DNA of 64,000 nt. It comes from Pyrinomonadaceae bacterium (GTDB lineage: Bacteria > Acidobacteriota > Blastocatellia > Pyrinomonadales > Pyrinomonadaceae). Position numbers and translations under genes: made by a program. Location of the stretch: assembly GCA_030841085.1 (NCBI GenBank), contig JAVEDP010000017.1:1-64000 (forward strand), written 5' to 3'. Below the pieces are notes generated by a model. It was not told where the DNA came from. It saw only the letters and a list, made by a program, of their open reading frames with translations, and searched no databases. This document shows positions 9,715 through 18,674 of this stretch, piece after piece. Numbering within the stretch: position 1 is the first letter of the stretch; each line of letters starts with the position of its first letter.

Positions 9715-9963
9715 CCCATAGCCCGCGGAGCGCGGCGATAGCGTAAAGCCTGGGGTGGAGCGAAGCTTTGCGAGCGGAACCCCAGGATCGACGGCACACC
9801 AGCTTGCAGCCCGCGAAGCGGGCGACAGACTGTTCATCATCAGTGACTTGCCACGTTTGCGCTATCGCACGCTTCGCGCGCTTGAATTTCATAATCGTCG
9901 CCAACCTGGGGTTCCGCTCCGCTTCACCCCAGGCTTTACGCTATCGCCGCGCTCCGCGGGCTA
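9715..9963. repeat. Long inverted repeat, family F, in a gene-less stretch
   Basis: The 740-base gap 9518-10261 has no convincing gene. Its centre is an inverted pair: CCCGCGGAGCGCGGCGATAG at the left and its reverse complement (to CGCCGCGCTCCGCGGG) at the right, each arm about 55 bases including GCGTAAAGCCTGGGG. The spacer of about 130 bases contains no start signal. Frames reading across the arms are products of the repeat. Confidence 0.85.
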
Positions 9964-10261
9964 AGCCCAATCAAACCGCTGATCAACTTGATTCAGTCCT
10001 TCTAAAGCTTATCGGACAACAAACGAATCCGCATCCAAAAAGTTGACTTATACTCTAATCGGTCGTATGGTTTCCGCGCTCGGACAATTTCCAAATAGAC
10101 GCAGCGGCAGGTCCTAAGAGACCCTCTTCGGATTTTTTCTGCGCTGCCGGTTTCAAATTCCCAGGCAAGCTTTTGGTCAATAACTTCAGGGCGCATTTCG
10201 CGTCCGAAGATCAAGCGAAACCCTTTCAATTAACGTTCCCCAAAAACCCCGGAGGTTATCT

Positions 10262-11170
10262 ATGAAGAAGTCTCTCCTGATGTTGATTGTTCTACTTTCA
10301 GCCTGCTCAGCCGTTATGGCCCAGACAATGCCGGCTCCCCATGGACCACCAAAGGTTCTTTACCTCGTTCGCGAGGACATCAAGCCAGGCATGATGCCCG
10401 CGCACAATAAACACTCTGCAAACTTCGCCACTATTTTCGGACAGCTGCAAACCCCTAACTACCGCATCGCCCTCGTCCCAGTTGCGGGCAGTGAAAACGA
10501 AGTCGTTTACCTGACGGGCGCAGAAACTTTCGCACAGCTCGAAGGTATGCTGCAGGGCACCGACAAGAAAATGGGCGCGGCCACGGGCGCCACGAAAGCG
10601 GAGTTAGCCCGGCTTGCGGTCGAGGCACCACAGTTGCACAACGCCATGCGCGACATGTTTGCGATCTATCGGCCCGAGCTCAGTTTCAATCCCGGTGTGG
10701 TGTTGCCGCAGATGCGTTACTTCAGCATCACAACCGTTCGCCTTAAACCGGGAAAGGACGCTGAGTATGCCGAGTACATCCAGAAAGTAGTCAACGTCGC
10801 TCGGACCAAAGCGAAGGTTGATAACTTCCACGCAGCCGTCTTCCAGGTTATTTCGGGAACCGGGGGCGGCACGTATCTGATCTTTCGCCCAATGAAGTCG
10901 CTCGGCGAAATGGATGATCCGGTGAACATGCGCGTGCGCGCCGCAATGAGCGATGACATGCGCAAAGAGGCTGACAAATCGTACTCCGACGCCGTGATGT
11001 CCAGCGAGACCAGCACCTATTGGTTAACGCCGGAGATGAGTTATGTGGAAAAGGAATTTGCAGCAGTTGACCCGACGTTCTGGAATACAAAACCGGAACC
11101 GGTAGCAATGAAACCAAAACCGCGGAAACGAACGGCCAAGCCGGCAGTGGCAACGCCACCGGCGAACTAG
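10262..11170 (+). CDS. Exported protein with two EthD/NIPSNAP-like (ferredoxin-fold) halves
   Basis: 302 residues. GGAGG lies seven bases before the ATG. The signal peptide MKKSLLMLIVLLSACSAVMA contains a possible lipobox (LSAC), so it could be a lipoprotein or be cut after VMA. The mature part holds two similar segments, beginning VLYLVREDIKPGMMPAHNK and MRYFSITTVRLKPGKDAEYA. This is the beta-strand plus 'K-x-G-x-x-x-x-Y' pattern of dimeric alpha/beta-barrel proteins (EthD, NIPSNAP, antibiotic monooxygenase-like). The C-terminus is Pro/Lys-rich. Enzymatic activity is not evident. A strong terminator follows. Confidence 0.75.
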   Translation: MKKSLLMLIVLLSACSAVMAQTMPAPHGPPKVLYLVREDIKPGMMPAHNKHSANFATIFGQLQTPNYRIALVPVAGSENEVVYLTGAETFAQLEGMLQGTDKKMGAATGATKAELARLAVEAPQLHNAMRDMFAIYRPELSFNPGVVLPQMRYFSITTVRLKPGKDAEYAEYIQKVVNVARTKAKVDNFHAAVFQVISGTGGGTYLIFRPMKSLGEMDDPVNMRVRAAMSDDMRKEADKSYSDAVMSSETSTYWLTPEMSYVEKEFAAVDPTFWNTKPEPVAMKPKPRKRTAKPAVATPPAN

Positions 11171-11171
11171 C

Positions 11172-11212
11172 CAGTAGACAGTCGGCAGGAGCAGTCGGCA
11201 GTTAGCAGACGT
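11172..11212. repeat. Heptamer array downstream of stop codon
   Basis: Units of the CAGTAGA / CAGTCGG / CAGTTAG type with near-seven-base spacing, beginning two bases after the TAG stop of the exported protein gene and ending just before the terminator. Confidence 0.65.
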
Positions 11213-11218
11213 TAACAA

Positions 11219-11252
11219 CGCCGCGCGATCGATCAGATCGCGCGGCGTTTTT
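11219..11252 (+). terminator. Rho-independent terminator
   Basis: A perfect 12-bp stem (CGCCGCGCGATC with its complement) closes a five-base loop and is followed by TTTTT. It ends the transcript of the upstream exported-protein gene. Confidence 0.9.
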
Positions 11253-11253
11253 G

Positions 11254-11343
11254 AGTGGCACGGACTTTAGTCGGTGGCTCGTTGGTGGCACGGACGCAAG
11301 TTTGTGGTTGCCACAGAGTCACAGACTAAAGTCTATGCCACTC
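11254..11343. repeat. Dispersed inverted repeat, family A, with an extra arm
   Basis: Two direct left arms (GTGGCACGGACTTTAGTCGG, then GTGGCACGGACGCAAG) face one right arm CACAGACTAAAGTCTATGCC. It stops two bases before the stop codon of the permease gene. Confidence 0.8.
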
Positions 11344-11345
11344 TC

Positions 11346-12836
11346 CTAATCGTGCCGCAGCGCTCTGACTGGATCGATGCGCGCCGCACGCGCCGCAGGA
11401 TAAAGCGCCGCCAGAATTGAAACGACCAGCGCAAATGCGATCGCACTCGCCGACAGCCACGGCGGCAAGGAAAAAAAGTCGATGAATGACGCGCCCTGAG
11501 GTTTTAAGATAAACCGATACGCCAGGCGATTAGCTAATGCGGTCATGCCCCATCCCGCCAAAACGCCAATTACGCCGCCACACGCTCCGATTACCGCGGC
11601 TTCAAAAAAGAAGATTAATTTGATCTCGCGATCTTCCGCGCCGATCGCTTTCATAATGCCAATCTCGCGCGTGCGTTCGAGGATCGACATGATCATTGTG
11701 TTCGCAATGCCAAACGAAGCGACCAGCAGCGAGATGCCGCCCAACAGTCCCAGCGCTGAATCAATTATCAAAAACACAGTTTTGATTTGCTCGATTTGAT
11801 CGACGATCGAAAAACTTCCGAAGCCCAAATCGGTTAGCCGCTTGCGCACGTCCGTCAGGGCAACCGGATCGCTTACACGAATAACTGCAGCGTCGTAGCC
11901 TTCAGCTTCCGAGCCATTCAATGAACCTGATTGCCGCGCCAGCGCGAGTGCCACCTGGCTCATTGGCCCACGATGTTCCAGCGCCCATTGTCGCGCCGCG
12001 CGCACGGGAACGTAAATAGCCGCGCCGGGCAGCAGGCCCACCATTCCTCCCTGCCCTGGTCCATCTTTTAAATGGAGGTCAAGCACACCGACAATCCGAA
12101 ACGTGCGCGCCACCAAATCTGTTTGCGACGCATCGGTCGTGTCCTGCTCGTCGAGCGGGATACCAAAAAAATTCGCCGGTCCTTCCTCCGCAGCCTGGCT
12201 GGGTTCGCTCTTGCTCTTCTCGTTTGTATTCGTGGGTGGAGCAAGAAACTCAATCGTCTGGCCCACCGCATCTGCCGGGTTTTCAAAACCAAAATCTTCA
12301 GTGAAACTATCAGTAACTACCGCTTCGTCCGCATCCGCTGAACTGATCATTCCGCCGGCAAGGAAAGTTTTAAATCGCGATGAGCCATTGGGAACCGAAG
12401 CGCCTGCCGCCGGCTCAAATCGCACGTGACCGTTGGCGCGCGTGTAAACATACAAACTGATGGTCGGCTGAATGTAGGCGACGCCGGGAATTTTTGCGAT
12501 CTCGGCGATTGCCGCATCGTCAAGAATGCGTGTGGGATTTTTGTCCGGCTTCAAACGCGGACCGCGGCGCTCGCCGCCTTCGTTAGTGCGCCCAGTCTGT
12601 CGATCGAAACCGGCAGTTGCGAGATTAGTAAGACTGCGGCCAAAGACTGTTATCTCATTGAAAAGATCGAGCGCACCAAAGCGCGCCAACATGTTCTGCT
12701 GCAAACCCAAACCAAACGAAACCATAGTTACGATAACGGCCACGCCGACAACGACACCCATTGTCGTCAACAGCGCGCGCAGTTTTGCTTGGCGTAGATT
12801 GCGAAAAGCCAGTTGAAGAATATCGAAAAAGTTCAT
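11346..12836 (-). CDS. MacB/FtsX-type ABC transporter permease
   Basis: 496 residues with the architecture of MacB/LolC-like permeases: one N-terminal membrane helix after the family start FRNLRQAKLRALLTTMGVVV, a large periplasmic domain (about 50-340) and three C-terminal helices. The C-terminal helices contain the FtsX signature ERTREIGIMKAIGA and the end motif LYPAARAARIDPVRALRHD. Such proteins use ATP in the cytoplasm to move substrates or lipoproteins mechanically on the periplasmic side. The partner ATPase is probably the gene at 14942-15622 on the same strand, with a HAD and a cNMP-binding gene between. The substrate is unknown. Confidence 0.9.
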   Translation of the reverse strand: MNFFDILQLAFRNLRQAKLRALLTTMGVVVGVAVIVTMVSFGLGLQQNMLARFGALDLFNEITVFGRSLTNLATAGFDRQTGRTNEGGERRGPRLKPDKNPTRILDDAAIAEIAKIPGVAYIQPTISLYVYTRANGHVRFEPAAGASVPNGSSRFKTFLAGGMISSADADEAVVTDSFTEDFGFENPADAVGQTIEFLAPPTNTNEKSKSEPSQAAEEGPANFFGIPLDEQDTTDASQTDLVARTFRIVGVLDLHLKDGPGQGGMVGLLPGAAIYVPVRAARQWALEHRGPMSQVALALARQSGSLNGSEAEGYDAAVIRVSDPVALTDVRKRLTDLGFGSFSIVDQIEQIKTVFLIIDSALGLLGGISLLVASFGIANTMIMSILERTREIGIMKAIGAEDREIKLIFFFEAAVIGACGGVIGVLAGWGMTALANRLAYRFILKPQGASFIDFFSLPPWLSASAIAFALVVSILAALYPAARAARIDPVRALRHD

Positions 12837-12870
12837 TTAGAAAATTGGGTGTGTCGTTCAGTGGTTAAAA

Positions 12871-13008
12871 GAATACAGAACCGGGAGCAGTAGCGACCGG
12901 GTCGGACTTGCGATAGACAAGACCTCATCGGTCGCCGAGTCGCTAGTTTACAATTATGACCTCAACGCTGCGCAGACCCAGTCGCTACCGCTCCCAGTTC
13001 TGTATTCT
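12871..13008. repeat. Dispersed inverted repeat, family E
   Basis: Arms of about 35 bases: GAATACAGAACCGGGAGCAG with TAGCGACCGGGTC at the left and the reverse complement ending in TTCTGTATTC at the right. A second copy lies at 33328-33456. It fills most of the gap between the HAD and permease genes. Confidence 0.85.
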
Positions 13009-13034
13009 TCGGCCCACAACGTTAATACCAATTC

Positions 13035-13727
13035 TTAGTTGAACACATGCCGCACCGCGTCAACGTTCCAGTCCGCGAGATTCGCTGTAACAACATCAGC
13101 GCCGGCCGTTCGCAGCACGGTTTCGGCGACGGTGTTCGTAACGCCAAGCGTGCGCATGCCCGCTTGCTTGCCTGATTCAATACCCGGCGGCGAATCTTCA
13201 ACAACGAGGCACTCGGCCGGCATTAACGGCAGTTTCCGATCGCTGCGCCGCTGCTCATTTAGTTTCTCCAATGCGATGCGATAACAATCAGGTGCTGGTT
13301 TGCAGACACTGACATCTTCTGCGCTGACCACCACCGTAAACAAAGATCGTAACTTCGAGCGCTGAAGTGCGTAATCAATCTCGTTCAACCCGGCCATGCT
13401 GACAACGCCGAGTTGATAACTTCGCGACGCGGCCTGCAAAAACGTCACGACTCCGGGAAACAACGGCAACTCACCTTCGATCAGCTTACGATGCTTCGTG
13501 CCTTTGCCTGACAACACGCTGCCGAGCACGTCGTCCGTCAATGTTTTGTTCGCGCGCGCAAATGCTGCCCGCACAAATGTTTTGTCGTCCATGCCCAGCG
13601 CGCCGAAATAATCTGCTTCAGTCAACTCGATCGAGTGCTCGCGCAGGACTTCCTGATACGCCGCCATTTGCAATTGCTCGTCGTCGATGATGACGCCGTT
13701 AAAGTCAAAAAATATCGCTTGAATCAT
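13035..13727 (-). CDS. HAD-superfamily hydrolase (beta-phosphoglucomutase-like) with DxN motif
   Basis: 230 residues. It has the fold of HAD subfamily I phosphatases with an alpha-helical cap: motif I FFDFNGVIID with nucleophile D8, motif II around VSMAG, the cap segment AYQEVLREHSIELTEADYF, and motif IV LVVEDSPPGIESGKQAGM. In most family members the second acidic residue, two places after the nucleophile, is Asp and serves as general acid/base. Here it is Asn (N10), which should change or lower phosphatase activity unless the substrate helps. The rest looks intact. Substrate unknown. Same strand as the ABC genes but separated by repeats. Confidence 0.85.
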   Translation of the reverse strand: MIQAIFFDFNGVIIDDEQLQMAAYQEVLREHSIELTEADYFGALGMDDKTFVRAAFARANKTLTDDVLGSVLSGKGTKHRKLIEGELPLFPGVVTFLQAASRSYQLGVVSMAGLNEIDYALQRSKLRSLFTVVVSAEDVSVCKPAPDCYRIALEKLNEQRRSDRKLPLMPAECLVVEDSPPGIESGKQAGMRTLGVTNTVAETVLRTAGADVVTANLADWNVDAVRHVFN

Positions 13728-13736
13728 TACTAGTTA

Positions 13737-13936
13737 GTCCAAAGTCCAATGTCCAAAGTCCAATGTCGATTGATTCAAATAGTTCTGAGTCCCAACCTTT
13801 AGGTTGTTGCTTTGCAGCGAAAAGCAAGCTGAAGCTTGTACTCTGAACTACTTGAGCTTGACTCTGAACTGCTTGAATATCCCGTCACAGCTTCGTTCCC
13901 TGACTTTGGACATTGGACATTGGACTTTGGACACGT
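13737..13936. repeat. Facing heptamer arrays around a family-G hairpin element
   Basis: The left array (13737-13767) has units GTCCAAA/GTCCAAT. The right array (13902-13936) has the reverse-complement units GACTTTG/GACATTG. Between them, at 13781-13850, is a palindrome-like element (CCCAACCTTTAGGTTG and CAAGCTGAAGCTTG) that recurs at 43469-43552. The right array lies inside the 3' end of the cNMP-binding gene and codes for its last residues. Confidence 0.8.
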
Positions 13937-14799
13937 GTTGTTTGGACTTGTGCTATTTTCGCGTTTTGTTCTTCGAACAATTTCGGCAGACGCTCGCTCT
14001 CGATCACATCCAACCGGCGCAATACTTCCGCCAGCGATAACTCATTTTTCAAATTCACTCGATAGTCCAGGTCCGCGCGCAGGCGATCTTTTTCGCCCTG
14101 CCGGTTTTGCGACATCATGATGATTGGCGCCTGCATTCCGGCAATCACCGCCAGCACCAGATTCAACATTTGATAGGGCTTCGGATCGAAACCGCTAAAG
14201 AGCACATAAGAGTTAAAAAAGATCCAGACAAGTATCAGGGCAATCGATACGCCTATGAATTTCCAACTGCCGCCAAACTCTGCAATCAAGTCGGCGGCGC
14301 GATCGGCGACAGTCGCGCGCAGTCGCTCTTCTTCGTTTGCGTTTCTGGAAACGCGCGAACGCAACAACTCGTCGGTGCGTCGCAGGCGTTCGCTCAGCGC
14401 GCTCAACATTTCCAAAGCCACATCCGGATTAGCGCGGACAAAACTTAGAAAAGACGGACGCGAAAGAATTGCCAGTCGCGCATCCTGGACCACGCGTGCG
14501 TCCGCGGAGCGCTGGCGGCCATCAATCAGCGCCATCTCGCCAAAGAAATCGCCCTGCGCCAAATCAGCGAGCGTCACTTCCTCCGCATCCTGGTCGGTAA
14601 TGCTGATGCGGACGTGTCCAGTTTCGATTAGGTACATTGCATCGCCGCTGTCGCCCTTATGAAACAATTGAGTGCCCGCGGAAATGTCCTCGATGGTCAG
14701 CAACTCGCGCAGGTCAACAGCAGCCTGGTCGTCGAGCGATCCAAATAAAGGGACAGACCGCAGCGCTTCCAGCGTCATCTCGTTAGCATTAACAGACAT
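13885..14799 (-). CDS. Cyclic-nucleotide-binding domain plus DUF1003 membrane protein
   Basis: 304 residues. Residues about 15-135 form a CNB domain (LFGSLDD, then GDSGDAMYLIETGHV, DFFGEMALIDGRQRSADARV) with the phosphate-binding cassette FGEMALIDGRQRSA. Residues about 165-285 are DUF1003, with two membrane helices (GVSIALILVWIFFNSYVLF and NLVLAVIAGMQAPIIMM) followed by the family motif SQNRQGEKDRLRADLDYRVN. It is probably an inner-membrane sensor of cyclic nucleotide, and notably a nucleotide-cyclase gene lies 1 kb upstream on the same strand. The last 13 or so residues (from VQSPMSNVQS on) come from a heptamer array and are probably not functional. Confidence 0.9.
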   Translation of the reverse strand: MSVNANEMTLEALRSVPLFGSLDDQAAVDLRELLTIEDISAGTQLFHKGDSGDAMYLIETGHVRISITDQDAEEVTLADLAQGDFFGEMALIDGRQRSADARVVQDARLAILSRPSFLSFVRANPDVALEMLSALSERLRRTDELLRSRVSRNANEEERLRATVADRAADLIAEFGGSWKFIGVSIALILVWIFFNSYVLFSGFDPKPYQMLNLVLAVIAGMQAPIIMMSQNRQGEKDRLRADLDYRVNLKNELSLAEVLRRLDVIESERLPKLFEEQNAKIAQVQTTRVQSPMSNVQSQGTKL

Positions 14800-14848
14800 G
14801 GGGGTTTACCTCTTTACTAAATGATCAAAGCGGAAGTATGAAGACGAT

Positions 14849-14934
14849 GAGACGCGGCGACAGGGCGACAGGGAGATCCCTTCCCATAGATCGCCGTATC
14901 GCCGTGTCTCCCCGTCACCCCGTCTCCGCGTCTG
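14849..14934. repeat. Facing octamer arrays (GCGACAGG / GTCTCCCC type)
   Basis: The left side (14849-14880) has eight-base units such as GCGACAGG repeated. The right side (14890-14934) has ATCGCCGT twice followed by GTCTCCCC, GTCACCCC, GTCTCCGC. The two are roughly reverse complements with a nine-base gap. The same unit family brackets the four-helix-bundle gene at 47517-47933, so this looks like a gene-less relative. Confidence 0.75.
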
Positions 14935-14941
14935 AAAATTT

Positions 14942-15622
14942 TCATCCTTCGTCGACTACTGCGCCATCTTTCATTTGGATAATGCGATCCGCAAAGCTGG
15001 TGGCCAGCTCGCGATCGTGCGTAACCATCAGTATCGTCAACGCGTCGCTCGAGGCCATGCGCCGCAGCAGCTCCAGCAGTTCGTGAGCACGCGTTGAATC
15101 AAGATTTCCGGTTGGCTCATCCGCTAAAAGTACCTTCGGATTATTCGCCAGCGCTCGCGCAATCGCCACGCGTTGTTGTTCGCCGCCCGAGAGTTCGCCC
15201 GGCCGATGCGTCAAACGGTCCGCGAGCCCTACGCGATTCAGCAACTCACTCGCTTTGTTATTTCGTTGAGTTCCGCGCAAGCCGCCAAACGCCAACGCCA
15301 GGCCGACATTTTCCTGCGCGTTCATGGTCGGGATTAGATTAAAGTTCTGAAAGATCATACCTACCGAATAGCGCCGGTACCGGGCCATCTCGCGTTTGCT
15401 GAACGGGCCGAGCGGCCTGGCGTTGAAAAAGACCTCTCCGCTGGTCGGATGGTCCAACCCGCCCACGATATTCAGCAGCGTACTTTTCCCCGAGCCGGAA
15501 GTTCCCTGGATCGCGACGAACTCGCCTTCGTTGACTTTCAAAGAGACATTGTCGAGCGCGGTCACACTCGTGCTGCCCATTTGATAAAGCTTTGAAACTT
15601 CGCGTGATTCCAGGAGCGACAT
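14942..15622 (-). CDS. ABC transporter ATP-binding protein (LolD/MacB family)
   Basis: 226 residues, the normal length for a stand-alone LolD/MacB-type ATPase. Walker [10 protein letters not shown] at 40-48, Q-loop in IFQNFNL, signature LSGGEQQ at 144-150, Walker B VLLADEP at 164-170 with TGNLD, and the H-loop histidine at 202 (MVTHD). The start [13 protein letters not shown] is typical. It energises a MacB/FtsX-type permease, most likely that at 11346-12836. It is the first of a minus-strand series (ATPase, CNB/DUF1003, HAD, permease), though repeats interrupt the series. Confidence 0.93.
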   Translation of the reverse strand: MSLLESREVSKLYQMGSTSVTALDNVSLKVNEGEFVAIQGTSGSGKSTLLNIVGGLDHPTSGEVFFNARPLGPFSKREMARYRRYSVGMIFQNFNLIPTMNAQENVGLALAFGGLRGTQRNNKASELLNRVGLADRLTHRPGELSGGEQQRVAIARALANNPKVLLADEPTGNLDSTRAHELLELLRRMASSDALTILMVTHDRELATSFADRIIQMKDGAVVDEG

Positions 15623-15635
15623 TAAGATTATATTA

Positions 15636-15787
15636 GCCGCGGATTAACGCAGATTGACGCGGATCAGAAGAAAATAGGACCTAAATAAGATTTGTTACCG
15701 AAATATTCATTCTGGCTTTCCCTTTATCCGGACACGGCTACTCGTTTACAAATTCCGAACCGCGTTTATCCGCGTGAATCCGCGGCA
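15636..15787. repeat. Dispersed inverted repeat, family H (GCCGCGGATTAACGCGGAT type)
   Basis: Left arm starts GCCGCGGATTAACGC; right arm ends GTGAATCCGCGGC. The right arm overlaps the 3' end of the cyclase gene and codes for its last residues DLAADSRG and the stop. Other copies: 20672, 26850 and 59043. Confidence 0.8.
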
Positions 15788-17614
15788 AGATCTTTTTTCT
15801 TACTTACGCGCCACAGTTCAAATCGTTCCTCATCGAAACCCTTCAACATAATTTCAAACGGCGCGGCTTGCAGGTTCTCAGCGCGGATAAGCTCGCGCAC
15901 TTCCGCATCGTCATAGATTGCGTGAGAGATTACCACGTCATCACCCGTCGATAGGGCTTCAAGCCGCGCCGCCATGTTGACGGTCGAGCCAAAATAGTCG
16001 AGCCGTTCGTTCAAGGTAACCGCGATGCACGGCCCTTCGTGAATGCCCGCCTTAAGCGTCAGCGGCGGCATGCCGTCCGGAGGCGCGGACAGTAATTCCT
16101 GCGCAGCCAGCATTGCTCTTAACGCGGCAACCGGCCGGCGAAAGATTGCCATCACGGCATCGCCAATTGTTTTTACCAGCGCGCCGTCTTCGTCCGTAAT
16201 GATTTTTTTGAGAACATCGAAATGATTCATCACGCGGCCAAATGCCGTCGCGTCGCCAATCTCGCGATACAACTGGGGTTGAGTTTCGCAAGTCGGTAAA
16301 CAGGACTGTCAGCGTGCCCACCGAAATTTGTTCACCCGGACGCAACGCTTCGCTCGAAAACAGATCGCGAAAAGTTTGCAACGCCGTCACCTCGGCGGCG
16401 GTTGCGGCCTGATCGCTCCAGGCCAGGTGTTCGAGAATTAACAACTGTTCGGCGGTCGTCGCATTCTCAAGTTCGAGCGATGACAACGTCGCCAACTTCA
16501 GCGGCTCGTGCGGCCAGCCTGCTTCAGCAATCGCGACTGTTGCTTTGTCAGTACCGTCGCCGGCAGTTACGGACACGTCAATGCCACCGGAAAGTTCCAG
16601 CGCGCGCAGCCGATAGCGGCCGGGCTCCAGCGGCAGGCTCAACACGCGTTTTGACTGTGGCGGCAACAATTGCTGCGCGACGATGTGCGGCGTTCGCTGC
16701 GGGCTGCCGATGCAGAAATCCTGCCTCTGGACCGGCCGCAGCGACGGGTTAGGACGGAAAGTTAATTCGACAAAACGATCAAAGTTAACTTTGAAATCGA
16801 TGCGGCAAGTTTCGCAGTGGAGTTCAGAACTTATATCGCGCAGCGAACCGCCCGACTCTCTAGCCCCGCGGCAGAGCGGACACAAAAGCTCCCATTGCAA
16901 ATCAAGCAAGCCGGCGCGCGTAGCCTTCAGGCATAACTCAAGCACGGCGCGCCGCGAAACATTCCAGTCGTCGGCGAGTTGATAAGGACGGATGCGCCCA
17001 ACGGCAAAATCGTCAGCCGTTCGTACAAAGCTTGCGAGTCGATCGATGATCTCAGTTTCGCCATTCTCAGCATGAAGCTTGAGTTTGATATTCGCGATTC
17101 GATCGATGGCCGCCGAACTGAGTTCGACGGTTGAGTCGGCCGTCGCCGGCGGAAGATCCAGTAGCGCCATGTCGTCATAATGTTTGAAGGCTCGAGCAAA
17201 GCGACGAGCACTGACGAACTTCATTTGCAGCGCCACACTAAGCGCGCCAAACAGCGAACGCGGTTTGATAAAAACTTGATAAGTGAGAGTGGTGCCGCCC
17301 GCTGCGCGAGGTGTGAGTTCGGCAAGCGCGCGCAATTCAACCATCGGCCCTTTGCTGTAACTGCGAGCGACTCCAAAACGCGACGGCCGAATCCATTCAA
17401 ACGGCTGCTCTTCCCATTCCACTGCCACGCCGTAAATCGACAGGCGCAATCGCTGGCGCGCGTTCCTAAGTCGCTGCCGAGTTTCGCCTGGCTCGACGGA
17501 AGGCACACCGGTATCGCGGTTGAAACGATTGGTGTCCGAGACGAACGGCCACAGCTCCGCGGGGCTCGCCTTTAAGTTATATTGCCAGCGGTAATGAAGC
17601 TGTCGGGGGGGCAT
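15766..17614 (-). pseudogene. Class III adenylate/guanylate cyclase, interrupted by a one-base frameshift
   Basis: Read in two frames, this codes for about 615 residues. The first is 17614 to about 16279: an SRPBCC/START-like domain (HYRWQYNLKASPAELWPFVS), then a region of the DUF5939 type with four cysteines (CPLCRG, CETC), then the start of the cyclase domain, VLFTDLRNST, with a metal-binding Asp. The second frame, 16272-15766, continues it: QLYREIGDATAFG, KTIGDAVMAIF (second metal Asp, base-binding Lys), LDYFGSTVNMAARLE. The frames join if one G is removed from the GGGG at 16275-16278. The base-specifying residues (Lys, Asp) suggest adenylate cyclase. Either a real mutation or a homopolymer error. 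The start codon sits two bases from a heptamer array, with no ribosome site. Confidence 0.85.
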
Positions 17615-17615
17615 A

Positions 17616-17816
<201 letters not shown>

Positions 17817-18338
17817 CTAGATTTCTTTGTACTCCGAATCGACATCTTCATCTGAAAAAGCGACGCGGTAGTTTTTCGACTGCACCTGGGTCGTGATTAG
17901 CAGATCAGTTTTAGTCTTAAGCAGGTCGGCGCGGTTGTAAACCGAAAGTTCAAAGTTGTAGCCGTGGGTAATTGCATCCTTTGGACACGCCTCAACGCAG
18001 TAACCGCAAAAGATGCACCGCCCATAGTCGATGTTGTAGACCTCGGCGTAACGCTCATCGACGCCGATGCGATCGGCGGGCAGGCGCGGGTCATCTTTCG
18101 CGATGATGTATATGCATTCGGAAGGGCAGGCAGCGGCACAGAGAAAACAAGCGACGCACTTTTCCTTGCCGAGTTCGTCAACATGAAGCAGGTGCTGACC
18201 ACGGTAACGGGGCTGCATCGTCACCGGCTCTTCGGGATATTGGACGGTCCATTTTCGTTTTGGAATGTAGGAAAGCGTCACGCCCATCCCCTGGATGATG
18301 GCTTTCGTCGATTGAATTACGTCGGTAATAATAGACAT
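17817..18338 (-). CDS. nuoI: NADH-quinone oxidoreductase subunit I (8-Fe ferredoxin)
   Basis: 173 residues. Carries the two [4Fe-4S] clusters N6a/N6b of complex I, passing electrons through the peripheral arm. Two complete cluster motifs: C61, C64, C67, C71 and C108, C111, C114, C118, each ending in CP. The family segment YPEEPVTMQPRYRGQHLL is present. No other nuo gene is adjacent, so this is either a split complex I set or an extra copy. No ribosome site: heptamer-like sequence (18347-18384) lies directly upstream of the ATG, and another array abuts the TAG stop. Confidence 0.93.
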   Translation of the reverse strand: MSIITDVIQSTKAIIQGMGVTLSYIPKRKWTVQYPEEPVTMQPRYRGQHLLHVDELGKEKCVACFLCAAACPSECIYIIAKDDPRLPADRIGVDERYAEVYNIDYGRCIFCGYCVEACPKDAITHGYNFELSVYNRADLLKTKTDLLITTQVQSKNYRVAFSDEDVDSEYKEI

Positions 18339-18346
18339 TGCGTTTT

Positions 18347-18674
18347 GGCAGTTGTTAGTTGTTTGTGGCCAGTGGTCAGTTGTCGTCTTTGGTCTTCGGT
18401 CTTCGGTCTTCGGTCTTTGGTCTTTGGTCCTTGGTCCTTGGTCCTTGGTCTTTGGTCTTTGGTCTTTGGTCTTTGGTCTTTGGTCTTGGGTCTTGGGTCT
18501 TGGGTCTTTGGTCTTCGGTCTTTGGTCTTCGGTCTTCGGTCTTCGGTCTTTAAAATTTGGAATCTGGAATTTGAAATCTGAAATTTGTTTTTGCTTTCCG
18601 CCTACCGCCTACCGCCTACTGCCGTCTGCTCCTGCCGTCTGCCGTCTGCCGTCTGCTCCTGCCGTCTGCCTACT
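18347..18674. repeat. Three heptamer tracts in a 330-base gene-less gap
   Basis: 18347-18384: GTTAGTT/GTCAGTT-type units next to the nuoI start. 18385-18551: about 24 units of GGTCTTY (variants GGTCCTT, GGTCTTG), the longest array here. 18598-18674: CCGCCTA units, then TGCCGTC units, overlapping the TAG stop of the next gene. Between 18552 and 18597 is AATCTGGAATTTG-like repetition. Long frames across this stretch (repeating VFGL-WSL) result from period seven being out of step with codons. I see no gene. Confidence 0.9.

Noticed and set aside
9692-9964. Several short frames across the family-F repeat
   Set aside because: They coincide with the two arms of an inverted repeat and mirror each other; no start signals.
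10002-10229. 75-codon minus-strand frame upstream of the 10262 gene
   Set aside because: Lies in the leader region of that gene, ends in non-coding sequence next to the family-F repeat, and has no domain or ribosome site.
18385-18674. Possible CRISPR array
   Set aside because: Units are seven bases and contiguous, with no spacers, and no cas gene is present anywhere in the window.
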